Assembly (NCBI GenBank): GCA_014361085.1
Contig: JACIWG010000088.1
Span: forward strand, 1-6,342
Length of the DNA: 6,342 nucleotides
Source: Nitrososphaeria archaeon
Lineage (GTDB): Archaea; Thermoproteota; Nitrososphaeria; JACIWG01
Direction of reading: 5' to 3'
Position numbers and translations under genes: made by a program. The notes beneath the pieces are model-generated. The model saw only the letters and a list, made by a program, of their open reading frames with translations, was not told the DNA's origin and made no database searches. This document shows, piece after piece, positions 1 through 5,638 of this stretch. Positions within the stretch are counted from its first letter, which is position 1. Each line of letters begins with the position of its first letter.

Positions 1-2
1 AA

Positions 3-374
3 AAGTCTGCCATCAAAAACTTGGTTATGCCTGTTAACGTTGACTGGGACGCGGTTAAAAGACTTTATGAAATACAGCCAAAAGATTTTGAGGAAGTTTT
101 AATGACATATGGTGTTGGCCCAAGTACAATTCGTGCTCTAGCACTAATATCTAACCTAATATATGGTGCCGAAGTAGACTGGGAAGATCCGATAAAATAT
201 AGCTTTTGTGTTGGTGGAAAAGATGGTGTACCATACCCGATAGACAAGAAAGCTTATGAGGAATCTATACGTTTTATTAAAGAGGCTGTTGAAGGTTCAG
301 AAGTTGGTTTAGAAGATAAAAAATATGCTCTGAGAAGACTAAATACAATTTTAGCAAAAACCTTTTATAAGTAG
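3..374 (+). CDS. DUF763 family protein, C-terminal part (5' truncated by window edge)
   Basis: The reading frame is open from the first bases of the window with no stop before TAG at 372-374, so this is the last ~123 residues of a longer protein. An internal TTG at 21 would be a start only by default. The tail matches my memory of the DUF763 family: a D-F-E-E-L/V segment, then a helix-hairpin-helix-like turn 'GVGPSTIRALALIS', then the family hallmark 'FCVGGKDGVPYPIDKKAY', and a final helical R-L motif. DUF763 proteins are found in archaea and thermophilic bacteria and have no established function; the HhH-like turn hints at nucleic acid contact, which is inference. The protein is probably soluble, with no membrane segment in the visible part. 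Its stop codon touches the ribosome binding site of the next gene, so it is probably co-transcribed with the thioredoxin reductase-like gene. Confidence 0.85.
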   Translation, partial: KSAIKNLVMPVNVDWDAVKRLYEIQPKDFEEVLMTYGVGPSTIRALALISNLIYGAEVDWEDPIKYSFCVGGKDGVPYPIDKKAYEESIRFIKEAVEGSEVGLEDKKYALRRLNTILAKTFYK

Positions 375-381
375 AGGAGGG
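374..381 (+). promoter_or_regulatory. Strong Shine-Dalgarno for the thioredoxin reductase-like gene
   Basis: A GAGGAGGG tract begins on the last base of the DUF763 stop codon and lies 11 bases before the ATG at 393. It is a near-complete match to the anti-SD and supports both the chosen ATG and translation from an internal position of a DUF763-trxB transcript. Confidence 0.7.
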
Positions 382-392
382 TTGAAAGACTT

Positions 393-1343
393 ATGGAAGA
401 ATTCTATGATGTTATAATAGTTGGGGGAGGTGCAGCTGGACTTTCAGCCGGAATATACGCCTGTCGTAGAAAAATGAGTACACTAATTATAACAAAAGAT
501 ATTGGAGGCCAAGCCTTAATGGCTAAGGAAATAGAAAATTATCCTGGAGTTGAAAAGGTAAGTGGTTTAGAATTGGTTCAAAAGATGTATGAGCAGGCTT
601 TAGGCTTCGGTGCTCAAGTAATACAGGATGAGGTAAAACTGGTGGAAAAGGTTGGGGAAGGCCATTTCAGGGTTAAGACTCTAAAGGGTGAATATGTTTC
701 AAGGTCAGTTATAATTGCGGCTGGAAAGGTTCCAAGAGATTTAAAGGTTCCCGGAGAAGAAAGGTTTAAGGGTAGTGGTGTCTCATATTGTGCAACATGT
801 GATGCTCCCCTCTATAGGAATAAACGTGTTATGGTTGTGGGAGATGGAAATTTTGCACTTGACGCTGCACTATTGCTGGCAAAATATGCAAGTGAAGTAA
901 ACTTGATAACGAAAAAGTCTGCTCTCACAGGTGATAGAGAGCTTGTGGAAATGGTTTTAGCTTCTCCAAGCATAAAAGTGTTTTATGGAACAGTTGTTAA
1001 AGAGATAAAGGGTTCCTTTAAAGTTGATGCTATAGTTTTAGAATCACATGATAGGGGTGTCTACACTATTCCAGTAGACGGTGTTTTTGTTGAAATGGGC
1101 TATGAAGTTAATATTGAGCCATTTAAAGATATTATAACCTTTGATGAAAGGAAGCAGATAAAAGTTAACAACAGGAATGAAACGTCAACTTCCGGTGTTT
1201 TTGCATGCGGTGACATAACCAATACTCCATACAAGCAGCTTGTAATATCCGCTGCAGAGGGTGCGAAGGCAGCATTATCGGCCTACGAATATGTTCAGAG
1301 ACTTTCAGGCAAGCATGCTGTCACAATAGACTGGCATAAATAA
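393..1343 (+). CDS. trxB: Thioredoxin reductase-like FAD/pyridine nucleotide-disulfide oxidoreductase
   Basis: This 316-residue cytoplasmic flavoprotein of the low-molecular-weight thioredoxin reductase family has the usual family length. The FAD-binding Rossmann signature GGGAAG is at 11-16, GGQ at 38-40 and ENYPG at 48-52. The redox-active CATC (C133, C136) sits in the middle domain. A second Rossmann glycine motif, GDGNFA, is at 150-155, and the C-terminal FAD signature GVFACGD is at 268-274. Members move electrons from NAD(P)H through FAD to the CxxC disulfide and then to thioredoxin or glutaredoxin-like proteins. The NADPH-specificity motif HRRxxxR after the second Rossmann beta strand is replaced here by 'ITKKSALTGD', so the electron donor is uncertain; NADH, another donor, or weak NADPH use are possible. 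The gene follows DUF763 by 18 bases with a good SD. No thioredoxin gene is in the window. The family call is firm, the physiological role is inferred. Confidence 0.93.
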   Translation: MEEFYDVIIVGGGAAGLSAGIYACRRKMSTLIITKDIGGQALMAKEIENYPGVEKVSGLELVQKMYEQALGFGAQVIQDEVKLVEKVGEGHFRVKTLKGEYVSRSVIIAAGKVPRDLKVPGEERFKGSGVSYCATCDAPLYRNKRVMVVGDGNFALDAALLLAKYASEVNLITKKSALTGDRELVEMVLASPSIKVFYGTVVKEIKGSFKVDAIVLESHDRGVYTIPVDGVFVEMGYEVNIEPFKDIITFDERKQIKVNNRNETSTSGVFACGDITNTPYKQLVISAAEGAKAALSAYEYVQRLSGKHAVTIDWHK

Positions 1344-1372
1344 AATCATCCTGTCTCCAAAAAATTAAAATC

Positions 1373-1382
1373 TTTTATTTTA
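1373..1382 (+). promoter_or_regulatory. TATA-like box for a leaderless amidohydrolase transcript; may also end the trxB transcript
   Basis: TTTTATTTTA is centred about 25 bases before the ATG at 1403, preceded by an A-rich stretch (1359-1370) that could be a BRE. No SD is present between 1344 and 1402. This spacing is what archaeal leaderless genes show. The same T-rich tract could act as a factor-independent archaeal terminator for the upstream trxB transcript. Both readings come from base composition and spacing only. Confidence 0.45.
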
Positions 1383-1402
1383 GTAAACATAATGTTAAGA
1401 CC

Positions 1403-2707
1403 ATGTCATCGCTTGAAACTTATGTAGAAAATTTGTGGATAGTTGACTCGCATGAGCATACTGTTCAAGAAGATGAGCGTGTTTCCTCAAAAGTTGACCC
1501 ACTGCAAATATTTCTATCACAGTATGCTTCCTCTGACCTTATATCTGCTGGACTTACGGTAGAAGATTATGTGCATGCTCTAGATACAAGGATACCTTTA
1601 AAAGAACGTTGGAAGATTATAGAACCGTATTGGGTTAAAGCAAAAAACACATCCTACTTTGAAGTCATCAAGTTGGCTGTACAAGACATTTATGGCATAA
1701 GCGAATTAAACGAGGATACAGTTGAAGATCTTTCTATAAAAATGAATTCTATGAACAAGAAGGGATTATATAAATGGATATTAAAGGACTTGGCTAAAAT
1801 CAAGGTATCAATATATGATGGTATAAGTGATATTGTTGAAGTTGATAGAAGCTTTTTTCTGCCAGTTGTCAGGCTTGAAGACTTTATCCTAATAAGAAGT
1901 CGGGAAGATGTTAGAAGGGTAAGCGAATCCGTTAAAATTCCAATTCACTCATTAAGGGATCTTGAAAAGGCCTTGGAAATTAAAGTTCAGTCAATATTGG
2001 ATAAGATTGTTGGATTTAAAATTGCTTTAGCATATAGAAGAGACATTCATTTTGAAAAGGTAACGTTTGATGAGGCTGAAAAGGTGTTAAATAAAATTTT
2101 GGGTTCAGAAAAAACCTTCATAAGATATACGAGTCCAGATGGGGTAAGGCTAACAATGTCTGACGAACTTTCTGTAGAAGAATGTCGACATTTACAGAAT
2201 TACATGGTCCATAGAATTCTTGGACTTGCCTGTAAACATAAGTTGCCTGTGCAAGTCCATACTGGCTTACAGGAAGGTAACCTTAACCTTGTAAGCAACT
2301 CTAATCCACTAAACCTTGCAAACCTTTTCATGGAATACTATGATGTAAAATTTGATGTGTTTCATGGATCATATCCATATGTTCGTGAACTTGCTGTTCT
2401 AGCAAAAAATTTTCCCAACGTTTATGTTGACCTATGCTGGCTTCATGCAGTATCCTCTTCATCAGCAAAATCTGCTTTGGAAGAACTTTTGGATATGGTT
2501 CCAGCCAATAAAATTATAGGTTTTGGCGGAGACTATAAGCATGTTGAAGGAATCTATGGCCATTCAAAGATTGCTAGAAAGAACATATTTGAAGTGTTGC
2601 AGGATAAGGTTGACTGTGGAAGGTTCAGTTTTGATGAAGCTAAGAATATTGCAAGAATGCTATTGCATGATAACCTGCTGGAAATCTTCGCCACAATAAA
2701 AGTATAG
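1403..2707 (+). CDS. Amidohydrolase family protein (amidohydrolase 2 / uronate isomerase-like TIM barrel)
   Basis: This 434-residue soluble protein has the metal-site residues of the amidohydrolase superfamily in order: HxH in 'DSHEHT' (H17, H19) after beta strand 1, a candidate barrel lysine K206 in 'VGFKIAL', H286 in 'VQVHTG', H321 in 'VFHGSYPY', and the final metal/catalytic aspartate D377 in 'GFGGD'. The helical insertion after the HxH strand ('FLSQYASSDLISAGL', 'KERWKIIEPYW', then 'YGI') resembles glucuronate isomerase-like members rather than simple decarboxylases. Relatives hydrolyse or isomerise small carboxylated compounds, but the substrate cannot be read from the sequence and no neighbour names a pathway. 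The ATG is the first in frame, has no SD, and is preceded by a TATA-like box at leaderless distance. The following gene starts 81 bases on, so an independent transcription unit is likely. Confidence 0.85.
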   Translation: MSSLETYVENLWIVDSHEHTVQEDERVSSKVDPLQIFLSQYASSDLISAGLTVEDYVHALDTRIPLKERWKIIEPYWVKAKNTSYFEVIKLAVQDIYGISELNEDTVEDLSIKMNSMNKKGLYKWILKDLAKIKVSIYDGISDIVEVDRSFFLPVVRLEDFILIRSREDVRRVSESVKIPIHSLRDLEKALEIKVQSILDKIVGFKIALAYRRDIHFEKVTFDEAEKVLNKILGSEKTFIRYTSPDGVRLTMSDELSVEECRHLQNYMVHRILGLACKHKLPVQVHTGLQEGNLNLVSNSNPLNLANLFMEYYDVKFDVFHGSYPYVRELAVLAKNFPNVYVDLCWLHAVSSSSAKSALEELLDMVPANKIIGFGGDYKHVEGIYGHSKIARKNIFEVLQDKVDCGRFSFDEAKNIARMLLHDNLLEIFATIKV

Positions 2708-2760
2708 GTTAAAAGGGGGGTTGACTTTTCAATATCAAATAGAAAAGTATTAGTTTAACC
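2707..2760 (+). repeat. Nested inverted repeats upstream of amrS
   Basis: Two 7-base inverted repeats are nested in the 81-base gap: GGTTAAA (2707-2713) with TTTAACC (2754-2760), and inside it ACTTTTC (2724-2730) with GAAAAGT (2742-2748) around an 11-base loop. A run of six G (2715-2720) lies between the left arms. The structure could end amidohydrolase transcription or regulate amrS. The right outer arm, extended to TTTAACCTTA (2754-2763), is also the best TATA-like candidate about 30 bases before the amrS TTG. The stems are AT-rich and weak, so function is uncertain. Confidence 0.35.
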
Positions 2761-2788
2761 TTATCAAAAATAATTAATGTGATAGTGT

Positions 2789-3847
2789 TTGAAGGAGGCG
2801 GTACTATATAAAAGGATTGATGAAGCTAGAATACAGTGTCTCGCATGCCCAAGATACTGTAAGCTTTCAGAAGGGCAGGTTGGATTCTGTGGTGTTAGAA
2901 AGAATGTTGGAGGAAAACTGTTACTCCTAGTTTACGGTAAACCGATAGCAGTGCACATGGATCCAATAGAAAAGAAACCTTTTTCACACTATATGCCAGG
3001 CTCACAGGTTCTAAGTATTGGCACTGTTGGATGTGATTGGGCTTGCCAATATTGTCAAAATTATGACATAAGCCAGAGGAGAATGGTTGATGGCGTTAAC
3101 CTTATGCCTGAAAAGTTAGTGAATTTGGCTTTAGAATATGATGCTGATGGTATAGCGTACACTTATAATGAGCCAACAATATTTATAGAGTATGCGCATG
3201 ATACAGGTGTTCTTGCTAAAAGAAAGGGTCTCTTTAACGTGTTTGTAAGCAATGGATACGCTTCACCGGAAAGTGTCAAGCTTATGCTTGATTTTCTAGA
3301 CGCTATAACTGTAGACTTTAAAGGAAACGGTGAAAAGAGGTTTTTACAAAAATTTGCTATGGTCGTTGACCCTGAACCAATATTTCAAACACTTTTAGAA
3401 TTAAAAAGAAACAATATTCATATAGAAATTACTGACTTAATCGTTCCAAGAGTAGGCGACAGTTTAGATGATGCGAAAAGGCTTTGCAAATGGATATTAG
3501 ATAATCTTGGTGAAAACATTCCAATACATTTCTTGAGATTTCATCCAGACTATAAGATGCTAAATCTACCTTCTACTCCTATAGCAACATTAGAAGCGCA
3601 CTATAAGGTTGCTAAAGATTTGGGCTTAAAGTACGTCTATTTAGGCAATGTTCCAGGACACCCCTATGAAAGCACGTACTGTCCTTCATGTGGTAAGAGG
3701 GTTGTTGGCAGATATGGTTTTGACATAAATGAATGGAATCTTGTTGAAGAAAATAGATGCAGATTCTGCGGTTATAAGATAGATATTGTTGGAAGCTTGA
3801 ATAAAAAAGCATTACACTATTCAAGGTTCTTTTCAATAGAAATATAG
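2789..3847 (+). CDS. amrS: AmrS: AmmeMemoRadiSam-system radical SAM protein
   Basis: This 352-residue radical SAM enzyme is related to pyruvate formate-lyase activating enzymes. The N-terminal cysteine set is C17, C20, C24 and C34, followed by the family signature 'DPIEKKPF' (58-65). The [4Fe-4S]/SAM motif CxxxCxxC is C82-C86-C89 in 'GCDWACQYCQN'. 'YTYNEPT' (124-130) and 'VDFKGNG' (175-181) are further typical barrel segments. The C-terminal tail carries a zinc-ribbon-like pair, CPSC (298-301) and CRFC (324-327). The family is usually encoded with MEMO and AMMECR1 proteins, neither of which is in the window. The start is TTG: the frame has a stop at 2783 and no ATG before the conserved N-terminus, and 'MKEAVLYKRI' fits the family start. 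A GGAGG at 2794-2798 lies inside the gene and cannot serve this start. The gene ends 4 bases from the convergent polymerase gene. Confidence 0.9.
   Translation: MKEAVLYKRIDEARIQCLACPRYCKLSEGQVGFCGVRKNVGGKLLLLVYGKPIAVHMDPIEKKPFSHYMPGSQVLSIGTVGCDWACQYCQNYDISQRRMVDGVNLMPEKLVNLALEYDADGIAYTYNEPTIFIEYAHDTGVLAKRKGLFNVFVSNGYASPESVKLMLDFLDAITVDFKGNGEKRFLQKFAMVVDPEPIFQTLLELKRNNIHIEITDLIVPRVGDSLDDAKRLCKWILDNLGENIPIHFLRFHPDYKMLNLPSTPIATLEAHYKVAKDLGLKYVYLGNVPGHPYESTYCPSCGKRVVGRYGFDINEWNLVEENRCRFCGYKIDIVGSLNKKALHYSRFFSIEI
3803..3808 (-). terminator. Possible T-tract terminator for the ATPase-polymerase operon
   Basis: Six consecutive T on the minus strand lie about 44 bases past the stop of the PriS-like gene, inside the 3' end of amrS. 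Archaeal termination needs little more than a T-tract, so this is a plausible end of the minus-strand transcript. There is no supporting hairpin. Confidence 0.25.
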
Positions 3848-3851
3848 GCTC

Positions 3852-4721
3852 TTATATCATATAATTTTGCCATCTCCTTATTTCCTCATCAAGCCTTCTC
3901 CTTTTCCTCTTTCCTGCAGCATACTCTTTTGGATATGGGCCTACAGCCTCGTATGCCTCAAAAACAAGTTGGTCTGCTTCACCATCCACAAATCTATCCC
4001 AGCCATAATAGTGCACATACTTTTTAGGATCAACATACTCTATTGAGAAACTATTCAACTGTTCTGGGTTAATGCATACTGTGACAACATTTAAACTCTT
4101 ATGAAATGTTAGTGGTGCTGTAAATAGTCTCTGGGGATCAATTTTATTCTCAACCCTTAAACTTGTGCAATTTAATTCATGAATCTTTTCTTCCACCTTC
4201 CCTTTAACATATTCGACAACAGAATAAGCTGCATCAAGAGGATGAATCTTTTTATAAACTTCCTCTGAAATAGAGTTACTGTTCAAATGTACATGTATTC
4301 CTTCACCAGACCATTTAATATAAACTGACCTTCTAACACCTTTGCTTTCTAAAAAATCGTATACGATTTCCGCAGCCTGAAGAGTCTTCCTCCATTCCAT
4401 CATACTATTGTCTATATCCCATACTGGCTCAGATGTGAGAATGTTTGTTAAGTCCTTTACGTCCTCAAATCTTTCAATCTTCTTATAAAAGTGTACTGTA
4501 CCATAAACCGTCCTTATAGGTAAAATCTTAAGATAAGACCTGAACTTTTCAACAGTATCTAAAACTATAGGCCTAAAATCTCTCCTATCATATCTCATGA
4601 TTTTAGAGCCTTCTATGCCTTTAATTAAAAATGCACACCATCGGCCACGACAGTATTTCACAATTTCTCTTAAAACATCTTCTCTAGAATAATGTTCCAT
4701 CAAAATTTTTCTATTCAACAT
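3852..4721 (-). CDS. Compact PriS-like archaeo-eukaryotic primase/polymerase (AEP) without zinc motif
   Basis: This 289-residue protein (from ATG 4721) has the three catalytic AEP motifs in order. Motif I is DxD in 'VWDIDNS' (D102, D104), motif II is SxxxxH in 'WSGEGIHVHL' (S138, H143), and motif III is the acidic residue D195 in 'NKIDPQRLF', followed by 'APLTFHKSLNVV' (202-213). The motif III block corresponds to the 'R-L-P-x-x-x-H-x-K' region of archaeal PriS. The family synthesises RNA or DNA primers or fills gaps. Canonical PriS carries a Cys-rich zinc knuckle between motifs I and II; here that stretch (105-137) has no cysteine, and the protein is shorter than typical PriS (~330-350 residues). 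The C-terminus is strongly basic (KRKRRR, 271-276). The frame can be opened further to 4799, but those 26 residues read through the ATPase gene. ATG 4700 is an alternative start. No PriL-like gene is present, so this is probably an accessory paralogue. Confidence 0.8.
   Translation of the reverse strand: MLNRKILMEHYSREDVLREIVKYCRGRWCAFLIKGIEGSKIMRYDRRDFRPIVLDTVEKFRSYLKILPIRTVYGTVHFYKKIERFEDVKDLTNILTSEPVWDIDNSMMEWRKTLQAAEIVYDFLESKGVRRSVYIKWSGEGIHVHLNSNSISEEVYKKIHPLDAAYSVVEYVKGKVEEKIHELNCTSLRVENKIDPQRLFTAPLTFHKSLNVVTVCINPEQLNSFSIEYVDPKKYVHYYGWDRFVDGEADQLVFEAYEAVGPYPKEYAAGKRKRRRLDEEIRRWQNYMI
3894..3915 (+). terminator. Pyrimidine-only tract that may end the amrS transcript
   Basis: Twenty-two consecutive pyrimidines with T4 and T3 runs lie 47 bases past the amrS stop. 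On the other strand they encode the basic KRKRRR tail of the PriS-like protein. The tract could act as a U-rich archaeal terminator, but it may simply reflect that coding sequence. Confidence 0.2.
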
Positions 4722-5520
4722 TATCGTATTGTGCTTCCTCCTCCTGTCTAGTCTTAATAATCTTATCCACAACATTCTTAGGCAACCTAATATCTTCAAC
4801 TCTCATTTCACTTGCACCCACGATCGTTAAACCTGTTCCAGGCCTAATTTCTATCTCATGCAATGATAGACTATGATTTGTCTGCCTCATCTTCTCTATC
4901 AAAATATATCTCTTCAACTGTCCACTTCGAATAATTCTACGAAATCTTATAATACCGTCAGCAATATGTTCTACACCCCAGCCAAAAGCATACGATGTAG
5001 TAATAGCATACTGTGATGTTGCAAAGATTGTGAAATCCCATTTTGAAAGCACCTTCTTTACAAGATAAGAGTGTCTTCTCGCCATAGCAGGCTTATCCAG
5101 CCAAAAGGCTGAAAGGGAATCTATGACAAGCCTCGCCCTACCATAACCTAGACTCTTTTTAGCCTCAATAATTTTTCCTACAAGTTCATCAATTTCTAAA
5201 CTTTTCAAACTCCACGGGTCATCGTCTCCCATCAAAGCGTCGACCAAAATAAGTTTCTTTTCATTTATTGCCTTCTCAAAGTCCATATTAAACATTTTAG
5301 CCTGAGTAATAATAGACTTCTTACTCTCTTCAGTTGTAACATACACACATTTGTCACCTTCCTTTATTCCCTCATTAATGTAGGTTATGCAAAGTACAGT
5401 CTTTCCTGTACCAGGTTCACCAGTTAATGCTACAAAAAAGCCTTTAGGAATTCCTCCATCTAAAAGTTCATCTAATTCCTTTATTCCAGTTGAAAGTCTT
5501 TCTATACCATCAGAAACCAT
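4711..5520 (-). CDS. KaiC-like / RadA-like RecA-superfamily ATPase (single domain)
   Basis: This 269-residue protein is one RecA/KaiC core domain. The N-terminal 'RLSTGIKELDELLDGGIPKG' (8-27) is typical of KaiC and RadA paralogues. Walker A is GEPGTGKT (34-41). The paired acidic residues E64-E65 in 'VTTEES' sit where KaiC has its catalytic glutamates. Walker B is 'RLVIDSLSAF' (130-139, D134). The inter-subunit 'EKMRQTNHS' (209-217; K210, R212, H216) matches the KaiC K-x-R-x-x-x-H finger. Such proteins form hexamers or filaments and use ATP in signalling or DNA recombination. No membrane segment, DNA-binding extension or second KaiC domain is visible, so a circadian clock role is not implied. 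The gene is the first of an overlapping two-gene operon with a PriS-like polymerase, suggesting a DNA-related job. The ATG at 5520 has no SD, and a TATA-like box lies at leaderless distance. Confidence 0.9.
   Translation of the reverse strand: MVSDGIERLSTGIKELDELLDGGIPKGFFVALTGEPGTGKTVLCITYINEGIKEGDKCVYVTTEESKKSIITQAKMFNMDFEKAINEKKLILVDALMGDDDPWSLKSLEIDELVGKIIEAKKSLGYGRARLVIDSLSAFWLDKPAMARRHSYLVKKVLSKWDFTIFATSQYAITTSYAFGWGVEHIADGIIRFRRIIRSGQLKRYILIEKMRQTNHSLSLHEIEIRPGTGLTIVGASEMRVEDIRLPKNVVDKIIKTRQEEEAQYDNVE
4737..4744 (-). promoter_or_regulatory. Shine-Dalgarno of the PriS-like gene, inside the ATPase coding region
   Basis: GGAGGAGG on the minus strand encodes part of the Q-E-E-E tail of the ATPase and precedes the ATG at 4721 by 15 bases, a longer spacing than usual. 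It supports a start near 4721 and argues against the upstream in-frame ATG at 4799. Coupled translation with the ATPase is likely because the start codon lies 8 bases before the ATPase stop codon. Confidence 0.5.
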
Positions 5521-5528
5521 TACAGTAT

Positions 5529-5542
5529 AGTTTTGCTAAACT
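5529..5542. repeat. Small palindrome beside the ATPase start
   Basis: AGTTT (5529-5533) and AAACT (5538-5542) form a 5-base inverted repeat around TGCT. It lies between the minus-strand TATA-like box and the ATPase ATG, over the expected transcription start, where a repressor could bind. Arms this short occur by chance in AT-rich DNA. Confidence 0.25.
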
Positions 5543-5543
5543 G

Positions 5544-5552
5544 TTTAAAAAA
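5544..5552 (-). promoter_or_regulatory. TATA-like box of the ATPase-polymerase operon
   Basis: On the minus strand TTTTTTAAA is centred about 28 bases before the ATG at 5520, preceded by the A-rich TAAAAATG. There is no SD in the 40 bases before the ATG. The distance fits a leaderless archaeal transcript starting at or next to the ATG. Confidence 0.5.
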
Positions 5553-5600
5553 CATTTTTAATGTCATAAAATTATGTTCGCTCCCATTAACCCAAAAAGG

Positions 5601-5608
5601 TTATTATA
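5601..5608 (+). promoter_or_regulatory. Possible TATA-like box of eda
   Basis: TTATTATA is centred about 34 bases before the ATG at 5639, which would give a leader of only a few bases. If this is the promoter, the in-frame GTG codons at 5609 and 5624 cannot be the start. A second AT-rich candidate, TTTTTAAT (5555-5562), would instead allow the GTG at 5609, with a weak AAGG 8 bases before it. Confidence 0.3.
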
Positions 5609-5638
5609 GTGATCAGCAATTATGTGATTGGATGTAAT

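Noticed and set aside
65..247. 60-codon minus-strand open frame inside the DUF763 gene
   Set aside because: It is antisense to conserved DUF763 sequence and has no independent support.
3612..3836. 74-codon minus-strand open frame inside amrS
   Set aside because: It is antisense to the conserved C-terminal zinc-ribbon region of amrS, with no SD or family features.
2789..3847. Pyruvate formate-lyase activating enzyme
   Set aside because: The N-terminal cysteine set, DPIEKKPF and the C-terminal CxxC pairs fit AmrS, and no glycyl radical enzyme gene is adjacent.
4722..4799. Longer N-terminus (26 extra residues) for the PriS-like protein
   Set aside because: It would read through the ATPase C-terminus, is unusually rich in R, L and W from the overlapping frame, and the SD lies downstream of that ATG.
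4711..5520. Circadian clock KaiC
   Set aside because: There is only one core domain rather than two, with no KaiA or KaiB gene nearby. Single-domain KaiC-like ATPases are widespread in archaea with other roles.
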